Assembly: GCA_003116995.1 (NCBI GenBank) | Contig: BDSL01000203.1 | Location: forward strand, 1-64,000 | DNA from: Yamagishiella unicocca | Lineage: Eukaryota; Chlorophyta; Chlorophyceae; Chlamydomonadales; Volvocaceae | DNA length: 64,000 nucleotides | Direction of reading: 5' to 3' | Notes under the pieces: generated by a model | Seen by the model: only the letters and a program-made list of their open reading frames with translations | What the model was told of the DNA's origin: nothing | The model's database searches: none | Translations under genes and position numbers: made by a program | Part shown: in pieces, positions 1-12,300 of the stretch | Layout: each line of letters begins with the position of its first letter | Position numbering within the stretch: the stretch's first letter is position 1

Positions 1-1203
1 GGCGAAAGGCGCCGCCGCCTGAAGCACGCTGCCGCATTGTTGCCCAGGGCGAAAGGCGCCGCCGCCTGAAGCACGCCGCCGCATTGTTGCCCAGGCGGCG
101 AAAGGCGCCGCCGCCTGAAGCACGCTGCCGCATTGTTGCCCAGGCGGAAGGCGCCGCCGCCTGAAGCACGCTGCCGCATTGTTGCCCAGGCGGCGAAAGG
201 CGCCGCCGCCTGAAGCACGCCGCCGCATTGTTGCCCAGGTGGCGAAGGCGCCGCCGCCTGAAGCACGCCGCCGCATTGTTGCCCAGGCGGCGAAAGCGCC
301 GCCGCCTGAAGCACGCTGCCGCATTGTTGCCCAGGCGGAAGGCGCCGCCGCCTGAAGCACGCTGCCGCATTGTTGCCCAGGCGGCGAAAGGCGCCGCCGC
401 CTGAAGCACGCTGCCGCATTGTTGCCCAGGCGGAAGGCGCCGCCGCCTGAAGCACGCTGCCGCATTGTTGCCCAGGCGGCGAAAGGCGCCGCCGCCTGAA
501 GCACGCTGCCGCATTGTTGCCCAGGCGGCGAAAGGCGCCGCCGCCTGAAGCACGCTGCCGCATTGTTGCCCAAGCGGAAGGCGCCGCCGCCTGAAGCACG
601 CCGCCGCATTGTTGCCCAGGCGGAAGGCGCCGCCGCCTGAAGCACGCTGCCGCATTGTTGCCCAGGTGGCGAAAGGCGCCGCCGCCTGAAGCACGCCGCC
701 GCATTGTTGCCCAGGCGGCGAAAGGCGCCGCCGCCTGAAGCACGCTGCCGCATTGTTGCCCAGGCGGAAGGCGCCGCCGCCTGAAGCACGCTGCCGCATT
801 GTTGCCCAGGCGGAAGGCGCCGCCGCCTGAAGCACGCTGCCTCATTGTTGCCCAGGCGGCGAAAGGCGCCGCCGCCTGACGCACGCTGCCGCATTGTTGC
901 CCAGGTGAAAGGCCCCGCCGCCTGAAGCACGCCGCAACATTGGTGCCCAGGCGGCGAAAGGCCCCACCGCCTGAAGCACGCTGCCGCATTGTTGCCCAGG
1001 CGGAAGGCGCCGCCGCCTGAAGCACGCTGCCGCATTGTAGCACAGGCGGAAGGACCCGCCGCCTGAAGCACGCCGCCGCATTGTTGCCCAGGCGGCGAAA
1101 GTCGCCGCCGCCTTAAGCACGCTGCCGCATTGTTGCCCAGGTGAAAGGCGCCGCCGCCTGATTAAGCACGTCATCGTGTTGTTGACCAGGCGGAAGGCGC
1201 CAT
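1..1203. repeat. Tandem minisatellite, 46-49 bp unit
   Basis: About 25 head-to-tail copies of a unit containing GCCGCCGCCTGAAGCACGC and GCATTGTTGCCCAGG. Two length classes alternate irregularly: one with GGCGAAAGGC (49 bp) and one with GGAAGGC (46 bp). Copies are nearly identical up to about position 840; after that substitutions and small indels accumulate and the last recognisable unit ends near 1203. The array continues off the left edge of the window. Apparent reading frames in it come from the repeat and show no coding signature. Confidence 0.95.
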
Positions 1204-3236
1204 TGTGGACGCCCGTTACTTGAACACCTGCCTGCGCTGGCAAGGAGCGGGGAGACCTCAGAATGGAAGGTTGTAGGCGGACACCCCTTCGTCCTAGGAG
1301 GCGTCAGAAAGCAACATATCCATAAGCAGGAGCAAGGGGTTACGAAGGATGAACCATAACGGCGAATCGATGTGGTTGGTGCATACATGACGAACCGCGT
1401 GTACATGTCATACCTTGAGCCCCTCATAATGAAGGGCAATCGTAAGGTGTGAAGGACAGACGTGCGCAGCGACGGATGATGGCGAACGGTTGAAGCTAGG
1501 CGAATCCAGCGCCACGCACGTGACGCGTTGCTCAGTTGGCAGATGAAGGACGAAGTAAGCGGCCAGTGCTGGATGGAGCCGAGGGTGGAAACTGACGTAC
1601 GTCACCAAGGATAGCGGGAATGAAGACTTGGACGCATGACATCTCGAGCACATTGTGTCCTGAGCTAGAGAATGAAGGCACCTCCAGCAGACGGAGCGAG
1701 CAGCTGGTGGTGGTGGCGGGCAAGGAGCAAGTGGTGGAGCTGCTAGCTGCTAGTAGAGCCGTTTCATCTGGTGCGTCACCGGCATGTTCGCTCAGTCCTG
1801 ACGTAAGCCAACGATGATTTCTGCTGGCTGGTCTGCAGGTAGGGCCGCCAGGCAGCCGCCGGATGGCCCAACACGGCTAGCTAGGTACCGGCGGGCACAG
1901 CGGGCGGTCTGGATGGGTACATGGGTTGCCCACAAGGTGCGTTAGTTCGTGCTGTCGTAAGTGACTGCTGTCATCGTAGCGCACGTGACTGCCGTACGTT
2001 GTGGGCGAAGGCGACGGTGGTGGCGGTCTAGCTAGTGCATGTCTGTCCTGCGGCGGCGACGGCGGCAAGATGCTGGCAGCGGCAACTACATACGCAGCGC
2101 TGGCGGCTGCAACTGCTTGCTTGCCGCCACCGGACCTGCGCTGTGGACGGAGCGAGCTCCCTTGCTGGGCCTACCTGTGGGACGCCAATAGGGACGACAG
2201 CGCCTGTGCATCATCATACTGAAATCACGCACGTGTGTAAGCGCCATACGAATAATACCAAACAATGATGCATTATTCGCCGGGCAAGACCCTGTCTTGT
2301 TATTATATGGCGGCGGTGTGGTGGCCGGGCAGAGGCGGGTCACCACATCTATGCCCAGGCATGCAAGTGTCACACACACGTGCAAACGACAAGAGACAAG
2401 TCCTATCTACGTACGCTCTCAAGCAACGAACAGCCAGCTGCCTGTCCGCAGCACCGGCACACATCCAGCCCCCAGGTACGACACGCACCTGGCGGTGTAC
2501 GCCTGCATGGTAGATGCAGGGTCACCGACCGGCGAGCCGATGGTTCACTTCCAAGATGGATTCCCAGGCCAGGGTGGAAGTAGTGGGCCGGCGAAGTCGT
2601 CCGCTCCAGCCATTGCAGGCGTCGATTGTCTCATCAGTCCCGGCGGGAGCAGCCGTACGTAGATAGGGCTCGCGCGAGCGATGTGGGGCGGGCGGTCTCG
2701 GGAGACGAAGGAAGACGTAGGGCAGGAGGGCGGGGGCGTGTGGCAGCAGTTACCAACAGTGGCGGATTATCTGGGAGCGAGGCAAATGAGCTACGCGGCG
2801 GTAAACAACCTATACGAGCGAGGCAGGGTAAATGACGACGGCATGGACGGCATCGGACCGAGCGGGGGGTATGCCGGGACGACGGGCGGGGCAAGGCACC
2901 TGCTGCACCGAAGGCTGCTGGGAAAGAGTCAACAAGCTGCTGGCGGCTGATGAAGCTGGCTGCAATTGTACGGCTGGCTGAACGCTGCGGGGCTGGCTGG
3001 GCGGTGCGGCAGATACCTTGCCCCACCCGATCGATCCTTCACAGCAACCGCGAGTCCGAGCGCGCGCGCTCTGTGAACATGCAAACGTTTGCAACATGCA
3101 TAACACGTATGAACGCAACATCCTGCTTGACACTCACAAACCCCCTGATGATGATCGGCTGCTCTCGGTTCCCCACCCCGACCTTGCCGCTGACCTCACC
3201 TGCTGGCCTGCCCTAACTCATCACGCGCACCAAAGC
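1204..3236. other. No recognised gene
   Basis: Unique-looking sequence between two minisatellites. Only short overlapping frames are present on both strands, with no recognisable protein motif and no chain of phase-compatible exons. Confidence 0.5.
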
Positions 3237-3475
3237 GATGCAGGTGATGAAGGCGGAGGTGGCGGCGGGGAGGCCGGGAGGCATGAAGGAGGCGCAGGTG
3301 GTGGCGTGGGCCGGAGGCATGAAGGAGGCGGAGGCGGTGGCGGGGAGGCCGGAAGGCATGAAGGAGGCGGAGGCGGTGGCGGGGAGGCATGAAGGAGGCG
3401 GAGGTGGTGGCGGCGGGGAGGCCGGGAGGCATGAAGGAGGCGGAGGTGGTGGCGGGGAGGCCGGGAAGGGTGAGA
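3237..3475. repeat. GGAGGC/GGTGGCGG minisatellite
   Basis: Five or six imperfect units of about 30-45 bp, each containing GGCATGAAGGAGGCGGAGG followed by a variable number of GGTGGCGGGGAGGCCGG blocks. Purines are biased to the + strand. Frames in it encode only low-complexity Gly/Glu or Pro/His/Ser runs. Confidence 0.85.
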
Positions 3476-4555
3476 GCGATGCATGGGTGCGCGTCTGAGG
3501 CACGGGGTGTTGGCAGAAGGCGCCGTTGTATCTGAGCCAGCCTCACAGACGGTACGTCGCCCATCAGGAGAGAGGAGCCCAAGCAAGCCGCCAGCTATAA
3601 CCACGCGTGTCTGCGTTTCCCTGCGCCGAGCCAGCCGCCACATTATTAGCCTTCGGCGACGTAGGTTGATCTGCGAGGTCAGGGAGGAGTAGGGTGAGGG
3701 CGGGCCTTGTTTGGGAGATGTAAGAGCGGAGTGCGGGCTTGCAGCAACGGCGCATGGCGGGGATCCGCAATTCACCGAAGCCATGTGGAAAAGAGCAGCT
3801 TCGCAATGTGCGCAACAGCAAGCTTGCTTGCCGAAGCAAGGGTGGACACGGAAAAACCGCTAATCAAGCCATATCCATCCCCAGAGCACAAATAACGGAC
3901 AACCGACGATCTTAACGCACCCACCTAAGCGTGGCGAGCGAGGACGCACTTCTCGGCTCCATCACCCCGCGCCCATCCACACGCACGCTGCGTCCGGACG
4001 GAGACGACGTAACCAACCTGCTGCCCGCCGCCGTGATCGATGTCGCGCCGCCACAGGTAGGCACGCGTCAAGTCCCAAACACCTGAATGAACCCCCTACC
4101 CCATCCCCGCGTAAGCCTGAAATCCGTCCACGGTCCCTCAGGTCGCAAGTTGACACCGCAGACGCCAAAACCCTGTCTAAATCCTTACAGCCGCATGGTT
4201 CCCTAGAAGCCGCCCTACATATCTACAGCGTGCATCCCGCCGCATGCCTGCTGTGAACATGCAGACCTGAATGACCTATATACCTGACATCGCGCGTCAT
4301 CCTACACGCTGCCCAGGCCAGCCCATGCATTCAGCTACGTACCCGGTGCCCCGGCAGCTGCTGAAGAAATGCTTCCCAAATGATACCGCCTGCCTCAAGG
4401 GCGCAACCCCAACCAAGGCCTCAACAGCACACCGATTAACCCCTGCTGTCCAGAAGCACCCACCGCTGGGTTGATTGATGAGGAGCGCTTTGCCGCACAC
4501 AGCGGTCGAATTGCGACGTTGTCACCGGATTTTGTCACCGCCGCATCTCGTCACC
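3476..4555. other. No recognised gene
   Basis: About 1.1 kb with only short scattered frames. No conserved protein segment, RNA gene or repeat copy was recognised. Confidence 0.5.
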
Positions 4556-4788
4556 GCCGCATCGCCAGCATCCGAATTGAGCTCCGCCGCCACCTTCAAC
4601 CTGCTGCACGGAGCATTGATAGGTTGCTTTGTTATTTGACGTCGTGCGCGTAAACAAAGCGGTGAGCGACAGCATGAAGCGCGCTCACATAAGTCCCGTA
4701 AACATTTCCCTGATGTTGCAGAAGGAGGCGATTCCGACAACACATCCCTACCAATAATCACGTACGTGTAACTCGCAAGGAACCCACT
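4556..4788 (+). repeat. Diverged partial copy of the 697-bp repeat (left flank)
   Basis: This stretch follows the same order of words as the 697-bp repeat at 9.07-12.3 kb: CATCGCCAGCATCCGAATT, then GAGCGACAGC, CGCTCA, TAAGTCC, CCTACCAAT, ATCACG, GTGTAACTCGC and GGAACCCAC. It is clearly diverged from the near-identical copies and resembles the outermost right copy near 12.17-12.3 kb more closely. It ends exactly where the GC-rich satellite begins, so it marks the left side of an interrupted repeat unit. Confidence 0.8.
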
Positions 4789-7700
4789 CGGGCGACGGCG
4801 GCTGCGGCAAGGGCGGCGCCGGGCTGGACGGCTCGGGCGACGGCGGCTGTGGCGAGGGCGGCGCCGGGCTGGGCGGCTCGGGCGACGGCGGCTCGGGCGC
4901 CGGCAGCTGCGGCGAGGGCGGCGCCGGGCTGGGCGGCTCGGGCGACGGCGGCCGCGGCGAGAGCGGCGCCGGGCTGGGCGGCTCGGGCGGCGGCTCGGGC
5001 GACGGCGGCTGTGGCGAGGGCGGCGCCGGTCTGGGCGGCTCGGGCGACGACAGCTGCGGCGAGGGCGGCGCCAGGCTGGGCAGCTCGGGCGACGGCGGCT
5101 CGGGCGACGGCAGCTGCGGCGAGGGCGGCGCCGGGCTGGGCGGCTCGGGCGACGGCGACCGCGGCGAGATCGGCGCCGGGCTGGGTGGCTCGGGCGACGG
5201 CGGCTGCGGCGAGGGCGGCGCCGGGCTGGCCGGCCCTGGCGGCGGCTCGGGCGACGGCAGCTGCAGCGAGGGCGGCGCCGGGCTGGGCGGCTCGGGCGAC
5301 GGCGGCTCGGGCGACGGCAGCTGCGGTGAGGGCGGTGCCAGGCTGGGCAGCTCGGGCAACGGCGGCTCGGGCGACGGCGGCCGTGACGAGGGCGGCGGCG
5401 GGCTGGGGGGCTCGGGCGACGGCGGCCGTGACGAGGGCGGCGCCGGGCTGGGCGGCTCGGGCGACGGCGGCTGCGGCGAGGGCGGCGCCGGGCTGGACGG
5501 CTCGGGCGACGGCGGCTGTGGCGACGGCGGCCGTGACGAGGGCGGCGCCGGGCTGGGCGGCTCGGGCGACGGCAGCTGCGGCGAGGGCGGCGCCAGGCTG
5601 GGCAGCTCGGGCGACGGCGGCTCGGGCGACGGCAGCTGCGGCGAGGGCGGCGCCGGGCTGGCCGGCCCTGGCGGCGGCTCGGGCGACGGCAGCTGCAGCG
5701 AGGGCGGCGCCGGGCTGGGCGGCTCGGGCGACGGCGGCTCGGGCGACGGCAGCGGCGGTGAGGGCGGTGCCAGGCTGGGCAGCTCGGGCAACGGCGGCTC
5801 GGGCGACGGCGGCCGTGACGAGGGCGGCGGCGGGCTGGGCGGCTCGGGCGACGGCGGCTGCGGCGAGGGTGGCGCCAGGCTGGGCAGCTCGGGCGACGGC
5901 GGCTCGGGCGACGGCAGCTGCGGCGAGGGCGGCGCCGGGCTGGCCGGCCCTGGCGGCGGCTCGGGCGACGGCAGCTGCAGCGAGGGCGGCGCCGGGCTGG
6001 GCGGCTCGGGCGACGGCGGCTCGGGCGACGGCAGCGGCGGTGAGGGCTGTGCCAGGCTGGGCAGCTCGGGCAACGGCGGCTCGGGCGACGGCGGCCGTGA
6101 CGAGGGCGGCGGCGGGCTGGGCGGCTCGGGCGACGGCGGCCGTGACGAGGGCGGCGCCGGGGGCGGGTCGGGCGACGGCGGCTGCGGCAAGGGTGGCGCC
6201 TGCTTGGGGGCTCGGGCAACGTCGGCTGTGACGAGGGCGGCGCCGGACTGGGCGGCTTGGGCGACGGCGGCTATGGCAATGGCGGCTGTTACGAGGGTGG
6301 CTCCTGCTTGGGGGCTCGTGCGACGGCGGCTGTGGCGAGGGCGGCGCCGGGCTGGGCGGCTCGGGCGACGGTGGCTTGGGCGACGGCGGCTGTGACGAGG
6401 GTCGCGCCGGGCTGGGCGGCTCGGGCGACGGCAGCTGACACGAGGGCGGCGCCGGGCTGGGCGACTCGGGCGACGGCGGCTGCGGCGAGGGCAGCGCCGG
6501 GCTGGGCGGGTCGGGCGACGGCAGCTGCGGCGAGGGCGGCGCCGGGCTGGGCGACTCGGGCGACGGCGACTGCGGCGAGGGCAGCGCCGGGCTGGGCGGC
6601 TCGGGCGACGGCGGCTCGGGCGATGGCGGCCGCTGACGAGGGTGGCGCCTGCTTGGGGGCTCGGGCGACGGCGGCTGTGGCGAGGGCGGCGCCGGGCTGG
6701 GCGGCTCGGGCGACGGCGGCTGGGCGAGGGCGCGCCGGGCTGGGCGGCCTCGGGGCGACGGCGACCGCGGCGAGATCGGCGCCGGGCTGGGTGGCTCGGG
6801 CGACGGCGGCTGCGGCGAGGGCGGCGCCGGGCTGGCCGGCTCGGGCGGCGGCTCGGGCGACGGCGGCTGTGGCGAGGGCGGCGCCGGGCTGGGCGGCTCG
6901 GGCGACGGCAGCTGCGGCGAGGGCGGCGCCAGGCTGGGCAGCTCGGGCGACGGCGGCTCGGGCGACGGCAGCTGCGGCGAGGGCGGCGCCGGGCTGGCCG
7001 GCCCTGGCGACGGCGACCGCGGCGAGATCGGCGCCGGGCTGGGTGGCTCGGGCGACGGCGGCTGCGGCGAGGGCGGCGCCGGGCTGGCCGGCCCTGGCGG
7101 CGGCTCGGGCGACGGCAGCTGCAGCGAGGGCGGCGCCGGGCTGGGCGGCTCGGGCGACGGCGGCTCGGGCGACGGCAGCTGCGGTGAGGGCGGTGCCAGG
7201 CTGGGCAGCTCGGGCAACGGCGGCTCGGGCGACGGCGGCCGTGACGAGGGCGGCGGCGGGCTGGGGGGCTCGGGCGACGGCGGCCGTGACGAGGGCGGCG
7301 CCGGGCTGGGCGGCTCGGGCGACGGCGGCTGCGGCGAGGGCGGCGCCGGGCTGGACGGCTCGGGCGACGGCGGCTGTGGCGACGGCGGCCGTGACGAGGG
7401 CGGCGCCGGGCTGGGCGGCTCGGGCGACGGCAGCTGCGGCGAGGGCGGCGCCAGGCTGGGCAGCTCGGGCGACGGCGGCTCGGGCGACGGCAGCTGCGGC
7501 GAGGGCGGCGCCGGGCTGGCCGGCCCTGGCGGCGGCTCGGGCGACGGCAGCTGCAGCGAGGGCGGCGCCGGGCTGGGCGGCTCGGGCGACGGCGGCTCGG
7601 GCGACGGCAGCGGCGGTGAGGGCGGTGCCAGGCTGGGCAGCTCGGGCAACGGCGGCTCGGGCGACGGCGGCCGTGACGAGGGCGGCGGCGGGCTGGGCGG

Positions 7701-9071
7701 CTCGGGCGACGGCGGCTGCGGCGAGGGTGGCGCCAGGCTGGGCAGCTCGGGCGACGGCGGCTCGGGCGACGGCAGCTGCGGCGAGGGCGGCGCCGGGCTG
7801 GCCGGCCCTGGCGGCGGCTCGGGCGACGGCAGCTGCAGCGAGGGCGGCGCCGGGCTGGGCGGCTCGGGCGACGGCGGCTCGGGCGACGGCAGCGGCGGTG
7901 AGGGCGGTGCCAGGCTGGGCAGCTCGGGCAACGGCGGCTCGGGCGACGGCGGCCGTGACGAGGGCGGCGGCGGGCTGGGCGGCTCGGGCGACGGCGGCCG
8001 TGACGAGGGCGGCGCCGGGGGCGGGTCGGGCGACGGCGGCTGCGGCAAGGGTGGCGCCGGCTTGGGGGCTCGGGCAACGTCGGCTGTGACGAGGGCGGCG
8101 CCGGACTGGGCGGCTTGGGCGACGGCGGCTATGGCAATGGCGGCTGTTACGAGGGTGGCTCCTGCTTGGGGGCTCGTGCGACGGCGGCTGTGGCGAGGGC
8201 GGCGCCGGGCTGGGCGGCTCGGGCGACGGTGGCTTGGGCGACGGCGGCTGTGACGAGGGTCGCGCCGGGCTGGGCGGCTCGGGCGACGGCAGCTGACACG
8301 AGGGCGGCGCCGGGCTGGGCGACTCGGGCGACGGCGGCTGCGGCGAGGGCAGCGCCGGGCTGGGCGGGTCGGGCGACGGCAGCTGCGGCGAGGGCGGCGC
8401 CGGGCTGGGCGACTCGGGCGACGGCGACTGCGGCGAGGGCAGCGCCGGGCTGGGCGGCTCGGGCGACGGCGGCTCGGGCGATGGCGGCCGCTGACGAGGG
8501 TGGCGCCTGCTTGGGGGCTCGGGCGACGGCGGCTGTGGCGAGGGCGGCGCCGGGCTGGGCGGCTCGGGCGACGGCGGCTGTGGCGAGGGCAGCGCCGGGC
8601 TGGGCGGCTCGGGCGACGGCGGCTCGGGCGCCGGCAGCTGCGGCGAGGGCGGCGCCGGGCTGGGCGGCTCGGGCGACGGCGACCGCGGCGAGATCGGCGC
8701 CGGGCTGGGTGGCTCGGGCGACGGCGGCTGCGGCGAGGGCGGCGCCGGGCTGGCCGGCTCGGGCGGCGGCTCGGGCGACGGCGGCTGTGGCGAGGGCGGC
8801 GCCGGGCTGGGCGGCTCGGGCGACGGCAGCTGCGGCGAGGGCGGCGCCAGGCTGGGCAGCTCGGGCGACGGCGGCTCGGGCGACGGCAGCTGCGGCGAGG
8901 GCGGCGCCGGGCTGGCCGGCCCTGGCGGCGGCTCGGGCGACGGCAGCTGCAGCGAGGGCGGCGCCGGGCTGGGCGGCTCGGGCGACGGCGGCTCGGGCGA
9001 CGGCAGCTGCGGTGAGGGCGGTGCCAGGCTGGGCAGCTCGGGCAACGGCGGCTCGGGCGACGGCGGCCGTG
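4789..9071. repeat. GC-rich satellite of 15-bp modules with an 1858-bp higher-order period
   Basis: The array is built from 15-bp modules of the type GGCTCGGGCGACGGC, GGCTGTGGCGAGGGC and GGCGCCGGGCTGGGC, usually arranged as 45-bp or 60-bp units. Because modules are multiples of three and lack stops, several frames on both strands stay open for hundreds of codons. On the minus strand one open frame runs about 1,500 codons and encodes Ser-Pro/Glu-Pro-rich repeats like volvocine hydroxyproline-rich glycoproteins. Marker variants recur 1858 bp apart (for example near 5155 and 7013, and 6204 and 8062), giving one full and two partial higher-order copies. No pherophorin-type Cys-rich domain, signal peptide or splice signals flank it. 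I call it a satellite; a decayed or partial HRGP exon is the alternative. Confidence 0.9.
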
Positions 9072-12000
9072 ACATCCCCCAACCCCCAACACAAGGATTT
9101 GCGGATGATGTTTTCCCCCAACACATGCGCATGCCACCCAAGCCCCCACGTGACGACGGCCCCCTGCTGCCTTCCCAGCCCACCAATCCCACCCGAGAAC
9201 TCCATTAGGGAGCCGTACCATTACACCGTTCTCTTCTCGAAACCTGATGATGACGTCCCATGCCGCCATTGGAGGGAATCTGCCTTGGCTTGCGTCGTCC
9301 AGCAGTCATCTAATCGCGGCGGAAGCAGCAGCGGCACATCTCGTCACGCACGCACCGCCGCATCGCCAGCATCCGAATTGGGTTCGCGACCTGCAATCTC
9401 CTGCGGCGCGCTCGCACTGATTGGTTGGTTGGTTATCTAAGGTCATACGAGTAAAATAAACGGGGAGCGACAGCGTTAAGCCCGCTCATACGTAAGTCCT
9501 GTTCACGTATCCCCGATGTCCCTGAAAGAGGCGGCGATCTCGGCAACAAAACCCTACCAATGCAATCACGTGTAACTCGCGAGCGAGGAACCCACCTGCC
9601 AACGGGGTCTTGTCCGAGCAAATAAAGTCCCCGAGATGATGAATCGCCTCAGCTGCAGGAGGAAGGCGAGTTGCCGTACATCGTGCTCCTCGATGATGGT
9701 GGTCGAGCTCCGCAGGTTGAAAGACCCTCCCGCCTACCTTTGCGGGACCTGAGACCCAACGCACATACACATCCCCCAACCCCCAACACAAGGATTTGCG
9801 GATGATGTTTTCCCCCAACACATGCGCATGCCACCCAAGCCCCCACGTGACGACGGCCCCCTGCTGCCTTCCCAGCCCACCAATCCCACCCGAGAACTCC
9901 ATTAGGGAGCCGTACCATTACACCGTTCTCTTCTCGAAACCTGATGATGACGTCCCATGCCGCCATTGGAGGGAATCTGCCTTGGCTTGCGTCGTCCAGC
10001 AGTCATCTAATCGCGGCGGAAGCAGCAGCGGCACATCTCGTCACGCACGCACCGCCGCATCGCCAGCATCCGAATTGGGTTCGCGACCTGCAATCTCCTG
10101 CGGCGCGCTCGCACTGATTGGTTGGTTGGTTATCTAAGGTCATACGAGTAAAATAAACGGGGAGCGACAGCGTTAAGCCCGCTCATACGTAAGTCCTGTT
10201 CACGTATCCCCGATGTCCCTGAAAGAGGCGGCGATCTCGGCAACAAAACCCTACCAATGCAATCACGTGTAACTCGCGAGCGAGGAACCCACCTGCCAAC
10301 GGGGTCTTGTCCGAGCAAATAAAGTCCCCGAGATGATGAATCGCCTCAGCTGCAGGAGGAAGGCGAGTTGCCGTACATCGTGCTCCTCGATGATGGTGGT
10401 CGAGCTCCGCAGGTTGAAAGACCCTCCCGCCTACCTTTGCGGGACCTGAGACCCAACGCACATACACATCCCCCAACCCCCAACACAAGGATTTGCGGAT
10501 GATGTTTTCCCCCAACACATGCGCATGCCACCCAAGCCCCCACGTGACGACGGCCCCCTGCTGCCTTCCCAGCCCACCAATCCCACCCGAGAACTCCATT
10601 AGGGAGCCGTACCATTACACCGTTCTCTTCTCGAAACCTGATGATGACGTCCCATGCCGCCATTGGAGGGAATCTGCCTTGGCTTGCGTCGTCCAGCAGT
10701 CATCTAATCGCGGCGGAAGCAGCAGCGGCACATCTCGTCACGCACGCACCGCCGCATCGCCAGCATCCGAATGAAGGTTCGCGACCTGCAATCTCCTGCG
10801 GCGCGCTCGCACTGATTGGTTGGTTGGTTATCTAAGGTCATACGAGTAAAATAAACGGGGAGCGACAGCGTTAAGCCCGCTCATACGTAAGTCCTGTTCA
10901 CGTATCCCCGATGTCCCTGAAAGAGGCGGCGATCTCGGCAACAAAACCCTACCAATGCAATCACGTGTAACTCGCGAGCGAGGAACCCACCTGCCAACGG
11001 GGTCTTGTCCGAGCAAATAAAGTCCCCGAGATGATGAATCGCCTCAGCTGCAGGAGGAAGGCGAGTTGCCGTACATCGTGCTCCTCGATGATGGTGGTCG
11101 AGCTCCGCAGGTTGAAAGACCCTCCCGCCTACCTTTGCGGGACCTGAGACCCAACGCACATACACATCCCCCAACCCCCAACACAAGGATTTGCGGATGA
11201 TGTTTTCCCCCAACACATGCGCATGCCACCCAAGCCCCCACGTGACGACGGCCCCCTGCTGCCTTCCCAGCCCACCAATCCCACCCGAGAACTCCATTAG
11301 GGAGCCGTACCATTACACCGTTCTCTTCTCGAAACCTGATGATGACGTCCCATGCCGCCATTGGAGGGAATCTGCCTTGGCTTGCGTCGTCCAGCAGTCA
11401 TCTAATCGCGGCGGAAGCAGCAGCGGCACATCTCGTCACGCACGCACCGCCGCATCGCCAGCATCCGAATTGGGTTCGCGACCTGCAATCTCCTGCGGCG
11501 CGCTCGCACTGATTGGTTGGTTGGTTATCTAAGGTCATACGAGTAAAATAAACGGGGAGCGACAGCGTTAAGCCCGCTCATACGTAAGTCCTGTTCACGT
11601 ATCCCCGATGTCCCTGAAAGAGGCGGCGATCTCGGCAACAAAACCCTACCAATGCAATCACGTGTAACTCGCGAGCGAGGAACCCACCTGCCAACGGGGT
11701 CTTGTCCGAGCAAATAAAGTCCCCGAGATGATGAATCGCCTCAGCTGCAGGAGGAAGGCGAGTTGCCGTACATCGTGCTCCTCGATGATGGTGGTCGAGC
11801 TCCGCAGGTTGAAAGACCCTCCCGCCTACCTTTGCGGGACCTGAGACCCAACGCACATACACATCCCCCAACCCCCAACACAAGGATTTGCGGATGATGT
11901 TTTCCCCCAACACATGCGCATGCCACCCAAGCCCCCACGTGACGACGGCCCCCTGCTGCCTTCCCAGCCCACCAATCCCACCCGAGAACTCCATTAGGGA

Positions 12001-12300
12001 GCCGTACCATTACACCGTTCTCTTCTCGAAACCTGATGATGACGTCCCATGCCGCCATTGGAGGGAATCTGCCTTGGCTTGCGTCGTCCAGCAGTCATCT
12101 AATCGCGGCGGAAGCAGCAGCGGCACATCTCGTCACGCACGCACCGCCGCATCGCCAGCATCCGAATGAAGGTTCGCGACCTGTAACCTGCGGGGAGCAT
12201 TGGTTGCTTTACATCTTGCGGGTAACAAAAGGGGAGCAGCAGCACGCATGAAGCGCGCTCGCGCAAGTCCTGTTCACATATCCGCGAGGCAGGCCTCAAG
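9072..12300 (+). repeat. Tandem array of a 697-bp repeat, about 4.5 copies
   Basis: Unit starts set at ACATCCCCCAACCCCCAAC fall at 9072, 9769, 10466, 11164 and 11861, so the spacing is 697, 697, 698 and 697 bp. The copies look almost identical. The clearest variant is the join after CATCGCCAGCATCCGAAT: copies 1, 2 and 4 continue TGGGTTCGCGACC, copies 3 and 5 continue GAAGGTTCGCGACC, which explains the 698-bp spacing. The last copy diverges after about 12,180 and fades by about 12,300. Frames of 138, 113, 105 and 62 codons repeat in each unit on both strands but resemble no known protein; I read them as incidental. Confidence 0.95.

Noticed and set aside
1..1203. CRISPR-like array
   Set aside because: Units follow each other without unique spacers, and the unit itself varies in length; it is a minisatellite in eukaryotic DNA.
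4758..9269. A single 1,503-codon minus-strand gene for a hydroxyproline-rich glycoprotein
   Set aside because: Several frames on both strands are open because the modules are multiples of three and lack stops. The frame begins in the 697-bp repeat, and there is no signal peptide or flanking domain.
9486..11994. Repeated 138-, 113- and 105-codon frames as a tandem gene family
   Set aside because: They recur only because the 697-bp unit recurs. They overlap on both strands and have no recognisable domain, start context or splice signals.
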